A DNA stretch of 64,000 nt from Camillea tinctor. Lineage: Eukaryota; Ascomycota; Sordariomycetes; Xylariales; Xylariaceae. The translations under genes were made by a program, and so were the position numbers. The DNA lies in NCBI GenBank assembly GCA_022578605.1, contig MU394072.1, positions 124,001 to 188,000 on the forward strand, written 5' to 3'. Shown piece by piece: positions 35,701 through 46,276 of the stretch. How positions within the stretch are numbered: position 1 is the first letter of the stretch; every line of letters begins with the position of its first letter. The notes under the pieces were generated by a model. The model saw only the letters and a list, made by a program, of their open reading frames with translations. It did no database searches and had not been told where the DNA came from.

Positions 35701-37101
35701 TCAACCCATGCACCGCACAACCGCATACTCCCTCACCCCCCAGCTCCGCGCAAACCTCTCCATATACCCCTCCTCAAAGCACACAATCACCTCCAGCCCC
35801 CCTTCCCTGCCCGGAACCCGCGGCAGCACAATCGGATACCGCCGGTACGCCATCGCCGACACCCTCACGGCCTCGCACCGGCCCCCCACCGCCGCGCCCC
35901 AGTCCACCTCCCGCGCGCCCTGGCCCGCCCACGACACCACCGACATGCCGAAGTGGCCCGTGCCGAGCACCACCGGCGCGTCTTTCCCTGCGCCGAGGTA
36001 GGCGAGGTGCGCGCGCACGCGCGGCGCGTCCACGGCGGTGACCGAGCGCCGGTGCGCGGCGGCCACGGCGGCCAGGGAAGCGGTAGGGGAGGGTCCGGCG
36101 AGAATGGCGCGCAGGTCGGCGGCGGGTGCGTGGGCGGCGGTCATGGCGAAGGCGGCGCCGAGGTAGGACGGGTTGAGGGGGACGCGGGAGCGGAAGTTCA
36201 CGGGGAAGCTGAGCGTGCTGGAGCCATTATCGTCGTCGTTATTGTTGTTTCCTTCGGCGGAGAACATGGCGCTCCAGAGGAGCGCGGCGAGGATGTCGCC
36301 GGTGGAGACCCAGGGACAGGGGGGAGGAGAGGAGGACAAGAGATGCTCGCTTGCGGCCCGCTTCAGGGCGTCGAGCCCTGCCTGCGCGAAGAAGAATATG
36401 CCCGTGCGGTAGTCCTCTAATCTGACGGGCGGGTCTGCGCGGCTGCTGAATTTACTCATTCCCTCTGCGTCGAGGGCGTGCAGGAACGGGGGGAAAGGGG
36501 GTGGGGCTGCGTTGTCGTTGGAGGATGGCTGGAGCAGCAACCGGCGGTCGATCCAACTCGGGTCGAACCCGGCGGCGCGCGAGGACCGGGTGCGGCAGTG
36601 CGAGGCCCATATCCGGAGCAGGGCGCCGAAGCCCGTGATGTCGGTGGTGGAGTGGTGGACGGCGACGCACAGGAGCAGGCCGCCGCGGATCGGGCAGGCT
36701 CGCGCGCGGAACACGGGCGCGGGGTTCGGGTACGGCCGGTCTACCTCCCGGGGGAAGAGGCCTGGGATGGTGAAGGCGGTGGGAGGGAAGTGACTAGCTT
36801 TCAGGGACGCATAGTCGAGCGATGAGGAGAGGTCAAGGCAAGAGAATAGGTCCGAGGGGCTTTGGTACGGCGCGCTGAGAGAGATGTCCATCTGCCCTGG
36901 TCCGGTGGTGATGATGCCCGAGAGCAGGTATGGAATGTCTGATACGGCGCCTGCTAGCCCTTGCATGAGCACTTCTATAGCACTTGGGTTGGGCGAGGGG
37001 AAGCAGTATATCTGCCGGACATAGACCCGTGGCATGAGCTTCTCTAAGGGAGAGATCTGATACGAAGCTGGAGAGATGGTAGCCATTGTAGCATCTGACA
37101 T
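35701..37101 (-). CDS. BAHD-type acyltransferase (transferase family)
   Basis: A single exon encodes 466 residues. The general-base motif HxxxD is H150-STT-D154 in LCVAVHHSTTDITGFG. The second BAHD signature, usually DFGWG, is reduced to DWG at 400-402 in the matching SVVSWAGQGAREVDWG context. The two-lobe layout and length fit fungal transferase-family enzymes such as trichothecene 3-O-acetyltransferase relatives. Known reaction: transfer of an acyl group from acyl-CoA to an alcohol or amine, often on secondary metabolites; neither donor nor acceptor can be read from sequence. The coding region is far more GC-rich than its AT-rich flanks. The next genes to the right include an SDR, but no backbone synthase is near. 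A non-catalytic family member is unlikely because the HxxxD is intact. Confidence 0.85.
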   Translation of the reverse strand: MSDATMATISPASYQISPLEKLMPRVYVRQIYCFPSPNPSAIEVLMQGLAGAVSDIPYLLSGIITTGPGQMDISLSAPYQSPSDLFSCLDLSSSLDYASLKASHFPPTAFTIPGLFPREVDRPYPNPAPVFRARACPIRGGLLLCVAVHHSTTDITGFGALLRIWASHCRTRSSRAAGFDPSWIDRRLLLQPSSNDNAAPPPFPPFLHALDAEGMSKFSSRADPPVRLEDYRTGIFFFAQAGLDALKRAASEHLLSSSPPPCPWVSTGDILAALLWSAMFSAEGNNNNDDDNGSSTLSFPVNFRSRVPLNPSYLGAAFAMTAAHAPAADLRAILAGPSPTASLAAVAAAHRRSVTAVDAPRVRAHLAYLGAGKDAPVVLGTGHFGMSVVSWAGQGAREVDWGAAVGGRCEAVRVSAMAYRRYPIVLPRVPGREGGLEVIVCFEEGYMERFARSWGVREYAVVRCMG

Positions 37102-38935
37102 GGCAGATGAGTAAGCGATGATTCTATTCCGATCCTGATCAGGTCATGGACTCTTGATTGCCTTCTACACAAATTCAGCTTTCTTGCTAATTTTATTACT
37201 TGGGCCGGAAGGGGAAAACTCTTGTCTACCTACTATTAGATACAGGTAATTGGCATGGAGAGGTGATGTGGCTCTGCTGAAACTACCTTACAAAAAGTCA
37301 CGCACGGGGTAGTTATTGCGCAATCCTAGCTGTATGATCTGTAGGTCAGGCTATTTCCGAGATATGTACCCCGAAAGGCTTGTTTGCATAATTCAAACGG
37401 CATGATTTCGGTTGCTCAGCCTAAAGATATCAACCCTCATCTATCACTTCTTTTGTTTTAACCCCCTTTTACCCCTTATACCTCTAAATAATAGCGAGCG
37501 AGAACCAAATATACTTCTGTAGAATCCCTTGAAGATCCACACTTACTACTAGTATTATGTTTTCAGTGAACACCCCAAAACAGTAAATGCAGGGGTAGTT
37601 TGACCAATCAATCGCCTCATCTAGGACTTTCCCGTAACCCCCCCCTCCCTTAGGTGATGCCGGACGTCGAGTGTGCACCCCTTTATGGTCTCAAAGGGCA
37701 TACACGGGGAAAGGGTTTCTTCCTACAGAATTCATAAATGTTATTATAATGAATAGTTTCTGTATATTCCCGTAGAGAACAATATGATACAGAAACAGGA
37801 CAAACAAAAAAAGTGAGAAGTATCTAGTTACTGCAAATGTGGTAACTGCTTGAATAATGCACGCGTTGGCCTCTTCTCTTTGTGCAACTGATATTTCTCG
37901 GGGTGAATATCACCTTACTTGTTGTGCTAGGTAACGTCGTCCCGGTATATCTAGATCCTATATGAACATGCCGGATCTAGCCTCGAAGACCGAAGATATG
38001 GCTACGACGAGAGGCGTCGTGGTGACGTGGAAGTGCTTTTCTCCAAGCCACGTAACATGCGACATGGATATAAACTTGTCTATCACGCCTATGAAGAGTT
38101 CACCGGTAAGATGCTTCTCAGTCAGTTTGGTATCAGGTTCTGGGGATCGATCGGGTCACTTCGTCGAATTATTCGGGCATACATGGGAAGCCTTCTCGAG
38201 ATGGAATTGCACATATCGCTCAGTATTAACTAGGTCATCCACGTTGATAATGTTGTTGATATATGCGTCGCTATTGAGCTTGATCGCATAGATGCTAGAT
38301 TATATTAAGAGAGTCTATGAGAGGGGTATAGTAGAAAGATTCGGGTAAGAACTGAGGTCCATCTATCAAGCTTTGTGATATAGTGACGGTGTTGGTCATC
38401 TTGTGAAGAGCGAATGTCATAGACTTTATGAGCTACCTATTGAGATGGGGTCAGGCATGAAGATGTAGGGTAGGGATCTCTAGAGAGATCCTAGGCTGCT
38501 CTTTCTGCTTGGCCTAATCTCATGAACTTACAAGACCAGCCCATAAAACAGCAGAGGAAGGTTGTGTTTTGATAACCTTATACATGTTGCTTCCGATTTG
38601 AATCTTCACAGGAGCATTTCTTCCCTAGGCACATTATTTTGCCTGTTATGATTTCCAACCATCTTAGAAGACATAACTTCAAATACAACTCTAATTAGCA
38701 CATAATCAGTATCTATCTATTATACAACATCCAAAGGATATGCAATCAACAGCATGAACCAATAACCTCACTACCGGAGACTTGGCGACCGCGAAGTTAG
38801 TTTCAGTGCTGAATTATTTACACCAGTTCCATAAATATGTCTAACGAAATATGCCTACACGACGTATGTTAGTCTAAAATATTACCATATGCGTACGACT
38901 CCTACAGAAAAGAGCATCAACTGCCTCCCCTCTAG
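37102..38935. other. 1.8-kb spacer with a possible gene relic
   Basis: The first ~150 bases are the acyltransferase promoter. From about 37982 to 38233 a frame of some 83 codons is open without a convincing start. It is followed by short open pieces in other frames up to about 38470, which would fit a degraded gene. I recognise no family and do not call a pseudogene outright. Confidence 0.35.
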
Positions 38936-39466
38936 ATGTTTTCTTTTCTCCAGCAGATTGGTGGCTTGGTAAGGCGGAAGGATAAGAGCAAGCAGGAAGA
39001 AGCAGCCGACTACAGAATCCGATGGCCTACCCAAGATACACTTTACGAATCATGGGCTTCCGAAGACCACCCCGAGGATTATCCCGAGAAAAAAAGTTCC
39101 ATGCGGCTCAAAGCTCTCGAGGCAGTCAAGTTACGCCTGTTGTGGTTGGAAACGAAGCTAGAACAATGGCACGATGAAGCCGAGCAACGCATGCAGCTCA
39201 TCGAAGCGAGAAGACAGAAACGCTACTGCATATCGAGTCTATCGGAAGCTCACAACGCACATATGTATTTTGAAGTCACGAAGGCTAAAAGACCGGGTAC
39301 GAGTAAGCATCCATATGACACAGGTGCTGATACACGGGCGGGCTCGGATACAGACGGAGATACGGAATCACTGTTAGCAAGCAAGGAGGAACACCAAGAA
39401 GACGAAGTCCAATCAAATGGAATACAGGGAGAGCAGGAGAAACGGAAGCGGTGGTGGTGGCACTAG
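38936..39466 (+). CDS. hypothetical protein, charged, probably helical
   Basis: A single exon of 176 residues starting MFSFLQQIGGLVRRKDK. I do not recognise a family. A charged helical segment (about 55-100, rich in Leu, Glu, Arg and Lys with Trp at 74 and 82) could form a coiled coil. The last 60 residues are acidic and disordered and end in KRKRWWWH. There is no signal peptide or membrane span. A CT-rich leader (38922-38933) precedes the ATG. Reading-frame length is above chance for this spacer, and codons are mixed. It could be a real lineage-specific gene or a chance frame, so confidence is moderate. Confidence 0.45.
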   Translation: MFSFLQQIGGLVRRKDKSKQEEAADYRIRWPTQDTLYESWASEDHPEDYPEKKSSMRLKALEAVKLRLLWLETKLEQWHDEAEQRMQLIEARRQKRYCISSLSEAHNAHMYFEVTKAKRPGTSKHPYDTGADTRAGSDTDGDTESLLASKEEHQEDEVQSNGIQGEQEKRKRWWWH

Positions 39467-39953
39467 GGGGGCCCATCGACGAGCACCACAAGAAACTATA
39501 ACGGTTTTCGGGAAAGTAGTCAAGCCGAGCCCCAACTTTGAAGCATACACCTCTGGCATTACCGGAAGTAACCCTACAGGGGTTAGAGCGATTGGAGCAG
39601 TTGGAGGTCTGGAGGGGCAAAGGGATAAGGGGGGGAAGAGATAGCCGAAGGGACGGAAGCACAACTATACTTATAGAGTATTATAGACTCTGCTCACGAA
39701 GTAGGCTACTAGGGTACTATTCCGATATGGTCTGGAAATATCGGTCGTTGCAATAGAACGAGCGCGAGCACTGCCTCGGAGCCGAAAGCAAGGGAGTTGT
39801 TGTGATACGCAAGACCAGTATTGATTGTAACGACAATCTTTATCAGCTTTCCTCCCAATGATATAAACATGATCCTTAAATAGAGCTTCCACGCAACCAT
39901 ATAATGAATGTTAAATTTAACCTATACCTACCTAATCTAACTTATAAGCAAAA
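39467..39953. other. short spacer before the SDR gene
   Basis: 487 bp with no supportable gene. The last 50 bases include TACCTACC-type words just before the SDR ATG. Confidence 0.45.
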
Positions 39954-40868
39954 ATGACTTCTCGGATGAACACTGTCCTGATCATCGGTGCTACTGCCGG
40001 CATCGGTCTGGCCTTTACCCATCGCTTTCACGCCATGGGCAAGAAGGTTATCGCTACGGGGCGGAATGAACGGAAGTTGAACCGTATGGCCCAGGAGCTT
40101 CCTGGGCTTGAAACACGTCAGGTATCTAAAGCTATATTCATAGGGTCAATAGGAGAGAGGCCTGGTACACGAGCATCCTCATCAAGTTACTTGACTGACT
40201 AGAGTGATTTCCAGTTCGATATTTCCGATCTAGCCGCTATCCCGGCCAATATAAATGGACTCCTCAAGGACTTCCCTAGCCTCGACACGGTCTTCATTAT
40301 GGCAGGGATCCAGCAATCCTTTAACTTCTTCGACGCATCTTCCACGACCCCGGAGAAGATTGCTAAAGAGATCACCACGGACCTGACAGCGCCCGCTCTC
40401 CTGATGCGCCTCATCGCACCACACCTGCTCCAACTAGCTGGGAAAGGCACCCAAACGACCCTCTTCGTCACTACCTCCGCGCTTGCCTACACGCCGATAA
40501 GCTTCTACCCGACGTATTGCGCTTCCAAGGCGGGCCTCCAGGCGCTGGTCAAGATCCTGCGCCAGCAGCTTCTTCTTGCGCCTAACGGGGCAAATATGCG
40601 CATCGTTGACATCGTGCCGCCGTACGTGGACACGGGGCTAGACAAGGACCATCGCGAATTCACGATCACCAGCCAGGGCGGGGCCGAGAAGGCGTTCCCG
40701 CCCATGCCGCTTGACGAGTATGTGGATAAGTTCTTCGATAGTCTGGAGAAACCGGGCCCGGACGGGAATATCAAGAAGGAGATCGGTGCTGCCGCCGGGG
40801 AAACGGCCGTTGAAGCGTGGCATGCTAGCTTTGATGGTATTTACGAGGCCATGGGCTTCCAGATATAG
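39954..40868 (+). CDS. short-chain dehydrogenase/reductase
   Basis: Two exons (39954-40121 and 40215-40868) encode 273 residues. The 93-nt intron starts GTATCT and ends TTCCAG. The classical SDR layout is present: cofactor loop GATAGIG (12-18), TGRNERKL after strand 2 (Arg38 suggests NADP preference), catalytic S144 in TTSALAYTP, and Y157-x3-K161 in YCASKAG. The usual NNAG is MAGIQ. The sequence resembles the DltE-like group of short SDRs annotated as oxidoreductases. The substrate is unknown. Its neighbours include an acyltransferase 3 kb to the left, but the genes are not evidently co-regulated. The protein is complete and of normal length. Confidence 0.9.
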
Positions 40869-41311
40869 AGTAAATGGTATAGGTTAGGTAGATTTCTAAC
40901 TAGGTTGACTACCTAGGTAACTAGCAAAACAAGTTCGGGATGGGCTGGCAACAGAATGGCTATCCGGGAAGAAAGGTGGCACATATTCGTGGCTTATTTG
41001 GGTTGAGTTGGAACACACGATGTCTTAGAAGCAATGCTTTAGATATCTAACCTAGGATATTTGATTACATAGTGCACTTCAACGTGCCTGATATAAACCC
41101 GATATTTCCAGGTAATGTCTCATTGCTAGTTGTCATCATTCGAAAGGAACCTGTCCACTGAGGGAGAGAAAGAGATAAGATAACTTCACATGCTCAGGTC
41201 AGGGGGTATAAATCAATTATTCCAATATTTTCTTACTATCAAATACCTTTCCAAGACCCATCTCATCCCAACTCCCACCCCCAACCCCCAAACCTCCCTC
41301 CCCTCCCCTCC
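40869..41311. other. spacer between SDR and second carbonic anhydrase
   Basis: 443 bp between convergent genes. It carries one exact TACCTAGGTA at 40910. Otherwise nothing is recognised. Confidence 0.5.
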
Positions 41312-41946
41312 CTACACAACCTGCCTCACGCCCCCCGTCTGCACATCATACACCCACCCCGTAACCGCTATCCCGCGATCCGCGAGCTCCCCCTCCTTTA
41401 GAAACCGCACATCCTCCCTGACCGCATCGTCCAAATCCCCGAAAGGCAAGAAATCCAGGTCCCGCACGGCGTCCAGCGCGGCCGCGCCGCGGCTCTGCGC
41501 GAGCAGGGACCGCGCGTCGGCGTTGCTGAACGTCAGCATCCCGCACCCCGTGTGCTTGACCAGCAGCACCTCGCGCGTGCCGAGCAGCAGCTGCGAGACC
41601 AGGACGGAGCGCAGCGCGTCCCGCGCGCTGGCCCCCGCGTTGCGGATTATGTGCGCATCGCCGAGGTCGACGCCGAAGGCGGCCGAGGGGTCGATGCGCG
41701 CGTCCATGCAGGTCACTTTTGTGGGAGGAAGAAAAAGGGAAAAGGGGGTTAGCTGGGTAGACGATGATGGGGAGAAGGGGAATAGGGGAAGGAGGGAGGG
41801 AGGGAGGGAGGATGGGGAAAGGGGGCAGGATTGTTCGCACCGATTAAATATTTCTTGGCCGGGGGGAGGGCGAGGTGGCCTTGCGTGAACTGGCTCGCGT
41901 ACTGGGCGTTCTTCTCTTTGAAGTTCTTTTGGATTTCCGTTGCCAT
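41312..41946 (-). CDS. beta-carbonic anhydrase family protein (second, short type)
   Basis: Two exons (41946-41841 and 41715-41312) encode 169 residues. The 125-nt intron starts GTGCGA and ends AAAAG and is pyrimidine-rich on the coding strand. Zinc ligands are C38 in VTCMDAR, H90 and C93 in KHTGCG, with the D40/R42 dyad present. The order IIRNAGAS after the first Cys is typical of the short beta-class (cab-type) enzymes, unlike the plant-type enzyme at 22.5-24.1 kb. The protein is short for a beta-CA, as in this subgroup. Likely reaction: CO2 hydration; some relatives handle CS2 or COS instead, so substrate is open. It is followed by a promoter-like stretch to its right. Confidence 0.85.
41789..41812. 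repeat. (GGGA)n tract in the second carbonic anhydrase intron
   Basis: A G-rich tetranucleotide array on the + strand (C-rich in the transcript) within the intron of the minus-strand gene. It has four consecutive G triplets and could form a G-quadruplex. Confidence 0.75.
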
Positions 41947-43057
41947 TGTGTAGGTATGTAGGTTATGTGTGAGTATTATCAGGGGCTGGCTAGGGTGTAG
42001 GTATGTATAACGACTCGAGTATGTTGGGTATGACTTCTCGGAATCACACTGCTAAAACAATAATGATAGATGATATCTCCTTTCTCTAATAAGTTTCCAT
42101 GCTATAACCTATACCTAGGTGACCTATATATACGCCTATCACCCCTCCATAACCCTCCCCCTTTCCCTCCTCAGCTATCACTTCGAACACACAACATACA
42201 CACCTAAACCACGAACTATTGAAACCTAGTCGATATGACGCAAAACATATCGCCGATTTCCCAAATCCCGGGATACCAGAACTTGAGGGGGGCAGTGATC
42301 TGAACTCCGAATCCCCCAAACCCCCCTTCTTCATTGGTAATACGCCATACCTAGCGTAATCATGCCATTGGTTTTATACCCAAGGTGGTAATTGCATCGC
42401 GGGGAATGGATCGTCTGCGTGGCATGGGAAAGCGACAAAACCCCCCACACTCTTCTTTCCCCGCTGTAGCTATGTAAGCCGTAACCGGGTTACCAAGGAG
42501 TCGTTATTTGCTTGGGGGATATACCTCGTAGCTAATAGCTACCTCTACAGACGAGTATGTGTCTAACCTATATGTAGATGGGTTTGTAAAGTTCATCAAC
42601 ACTCGGCGTCTGCGTGTTATATGCACGCCCTTCCAAAAACCTTCGTAAGCTCTCGTCTCCTTCTATGATCGAACCTCAACACTTTTTTTATTCCCTCCCG
42701 TCGCTATTTGTTCACCATATTCGTACAGAGTATCTTTTAAAAAAATCGACCGTCGACGCTTTGCTTAACAATCAATCGCGAATCGATATGACGAGATATC
42801 TATACTAGTACCACAGAGAACTTAGGATGTACGATATACATATGTATATATATAGGTATATATACTTCAATTATAGCTATAAGTCGGGGAAAAAATAGAC
42901 AAGATAATACAACGCTTCGTCGTATGCATATTAGAAACGCCTGACCTATGCTTAATGCAAATGCAGCCTAAGCAGAACCCTAACGCCATGTCGTCCCGTA
43001 CCAGGGATTCGTACGGAATTGACATAATTCACATAATCACGGTGGCAAACATCTCGT
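41947..43057. other. 1.1-kb intergenic region
   Basis: It holds the upstream region of the second carbonic anhydrase and the 3' flank of the TAPT1 gene. (TA)-rich DNA lies at 42830-42865. I see no gene. Confidence 0.45.
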
Positions 43058-46000
43058 TTACCATATACGCTTTGCGACCATCTCGTACCGCGTCACCTTC
43101 GCAAAGTTGTCGTCTCCTTTATCCTTGAACCTCTCCTGAGTCTTGCGCTCCCGGTCGCGCATCCTCTTAAGCCCTTCCGGGTCATCATCGTATATCCATT
43201 TCCTCCGTTCATCACCAAGCTCTACTGCACCCCACGGTCCAATGCGCTGGCCGGGCTGAGAGAAGTTCTCACGTTCGGCCTTTCCAGCCGCCACGGCATG
43301 CTCCTTAAGCTTCATGACGGCATAGCGCTTTCTGGAATAGCGCAAAAGCAGCATCCCCAGGAGTAGCTTCACGATAAGCAGAACTACCCAGGCGAGGAAA
43401 AAGAAGACCACCATGGTTAGCAGCGCGATCGCATCATCCGAGGAAAAGGTCCAGAAGGGCTTGACATGGGGTGATTCGTAGGGGTATCCATAAACAGCTC
43501 GTCCAAGAGCGTTACGGATTAGTGTGTCAAGATGATCCAGCGCGGCGATCATAGCAGGAGAAGAGGGTGTAGATGACTCTACCGAAAGCTCGGTGGTCGA
43601 GGTTGGAATGGGTGGATGGAGATGTGTAGCGAGGAACATGTGATAAACTTGTATCGACGCGCGGATAAACAAGCAAGACAAAGGTAGTAGTGGCAGACCA
43701 AGTCTTCGAGTTAGGGAAGGTGTAGCGAATGCCTATAGAACGGGGTGGAGTCAGTAATGGCAACGTATGTGAAAAGGGGGGGGGGGGGGGGGAACCCAAG
43801 GTGAACATACGTTAGTGTAGTAGTCCTTACAAAGAACGTCAAGCATTCTACTATAGATCGCCGGCTTGACGTTATTGAACTTATTGATGTAGGCGTGCTT
43901 GATCCAGTCGACCAACATCTCAATACCAATAACTACAAGGAACGGCGACAGGACTTCACCTGATAGCAGCCATGACGGTATAACAGTAAAGCTTGCAGGC
44001 AGTATAGAACTGGTATGAAGAGGGCCAGCCTTGGTGGCTCCGCCGTCCACCTCGCCCCCAGCTCCTGGAACCGAGAGACCACCGACCTCTACCACATTAC
44101 GCATGCCGATAATCAGTAAGATGATCCAAAGCTGGAATCGCTCCACGACATCAGAACATGTAAGCTGGAAGAGATTCTCCTTTTCAATCCTCTTGAACAC
44201 ACTTCCCTTAATTTCGACAAACTGGTTAGAGATGAGAAGCGTCAATAGGGAATTCGAGTAGGAATTCACGGCCACGTTTAGAGTAATGACCTGATAGAAC
44301 AAACACCAGGTATGAATGACGTTATAAATAAGCGACAGTATGAACATGCCAAAGGGCAGAAGGACTTTTGATCTTCCAGAGCTGTTCCTAGAAAGCGTCT
44401 CGGAACTGAATAAGCACTCTAATATGTCTTGTCCGATGGCTGAGAGCAATCTGTCGCCAACCTCGAGGATGTTGTATATGACGTAGAGCTTCATCGAGGA
44501 TTGCGCGCGTATGAAGTGATACATGCGACTAGCGTCAAGATTCATCATAGCCATGACACTGCAGATGAGAATGGCCCCCTGAAGTAGATCGGCTTTATGG
44601 TAAGAGGTCAAGTTGGAGGGAACCGACTTCGTCCTCCGGTGTCGAAGATGCGCTGGTCTGGGCATCGGATGCTTAGACGGATGGAAAACCCCATTACCGT
44701 TTGGGCGCGAGTGTTCGGTGTGTGCAGATGACGTTGCGGCATTGGCTTCGGAGACGGTGCGATGTCTTGCTATACCATTATGAGCGTTTCCCAGGCTATT
44801 GTCTCGGGAATGGCCTTGGCCTGGCTCGGCTTCGCTAGGTTTCAAGTTGCTATCGACGCGGGCTCGGGACATAGTGCGGCCTCTCCCTCTCTGCCACAGT
44901 CGCCATGTTCCTTGCCAGACATAACCAACTACCCATCGGACCTCCTTTCCGAGAACATATGCCCACCATCTCCCTAACTCGCCCAGAGCAATGATGAATC
45001 TCATGGGAAGAATCGTGAAGGTATAAAGCCAAGCATCCAAACAAGCCAAGGCGCCGAAGAACAGTATCTGCTCCAGGTAAGGGGGCAGTAGCAAGGCATT
45101 CAGGAGGCGCTCGAATTTGACGGCGCTAGACTCGTAAGGCGCATCCGCAGAATGCGCGCTGTAAATGTATAGAGGGCTCGGCCTTTGGCCAGCTAACTCC
45201 AACTGCAAATGGGTAGGGAGTGACATGGGTGGTAGGGGTATAGCAGGCATTCTAGGAGACGGTATAGGATCGGGCCGTTCCTGTCGTTCTTGTCGTTCCT
45301 GTTTCGTAGACATGGAAGGCTTCCGGGTGACGGGGGGGCCGTTTGGTATAGTAATATTCAGGGGAACAGGCCGTGCGAGAGGATTGAACGAGTTTCGACG
45401 ACTGGTACTCGGCGTGGATAGGGGAGGTCCGGAAGAGGGCCTTCGGTTGATAGGAGGGGAGGAAAGAGTTCGCGAGGAGGGAGGTCGTCTGAAGTCGGCA
45501 GCAGTCCGGGGAGGTTCCTGAATAGCCTCGCGGGTATCTTCCGGCTGAACTGGCCCATCGTTCTCGGCAGCTGCAGAGTGAATGCCAGCTTGCAGTTGCT
45601 CGGCCAAGGAAGGGCGCGAGGCAGCTTCAACGGCACCAGCAGACATGGGATATTCGGCACCGCTCGGTTTGCGCTGCATCGGAACGGGGAAGACGGCGAC
45701 AGGTAAAGAGTCGGGAGACGAAGTCAAAGCTTGCATTTGCGATGCTGAGAGCTTCCGAACGGCAGACTGGGTGCGTGGCTTGGACACGGTGGCATCGGCA
45801 GGTTTCTTTGCGTTACCGTTGACGGGCGGTTCCGGCGGGTCGGAAATAGCAGATGAAGACGAGTGACTGTCGTTGCTAGAGGTGGAAGTGTCATCGGACG
45901 AAGCGGAGTGTCTGTTGGTGTTGGTCCTGAGGTAGCTATCGGATTGGTTGTACTTGAATTGGGAGGTGATGGGGGTTGCGGTGGTGATCTCGAGAGTCGG

Positions 46001-46276
46001 GAAAGGATCAGTATCGGTTGGCGGTGGTGTCGGTGTCTGTGTTGGTGGCGATGGAAGTGGTTGTGGTTGTGGTGATGTTTGTGGTGGTGTTTGTGTTGTT
46101 GTAAAGCTCTGCTTTGTCTTCTTCACCGCATGCTCCTCCTGGTGTTCGTCCTTCTCCCTTTCTCTCATAAGACTTCTGCCGGCTCTTTCGTCGTTCCCGT
46201 CATCCCGTAATCGCAGTCCCACATGATGATCATCCACATCTCCGGTCGTGGAGGTTTTCATCGTTGGTTCGCGCAT
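43058..46276 (-). CDS. emp65: TAPT1/Emp65 family ER membrane protein
   Basis: Two exons (46276-43811 and 43732-43058) encode 1046 residues. I chose the first true ATG, 46276; the frame stays open upstream of it. The intron (78 nt, GTATGT to CTATAG) contains a run of 17 G (+ strand). Residues 1 to about 380 are disordered: Pro/Thr/Ser-rich with (PQ)n-like stretches and basic patches. The TAPT1 domain then starts at about 383 with FERLLNALLLPPYLEQ. It continues through several membrane segments and the signature NVAVNSYSNSLLTLLISNQF and EIKGSVFKR. A final hydrophobic pair (ALLTMVVFFFLAWVVLLIV) precedes a charged tail. Known role of yeast Emp65: ER protein in a complex with Slp1 that protects folding soluble proteins from degradation. 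Animal TAPT1 is linked to secretion and cilia. Confidence 0.88.
43776..43792. repeat. G17 homopolymer in the TAPT1-gene intron
   Basis: Seventeen consecutive G on the + strand (C in the pre-mRNA). A second G17 lies at 46863-46879. Exact length should be treated as uncertain. Confidence 0.75.
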
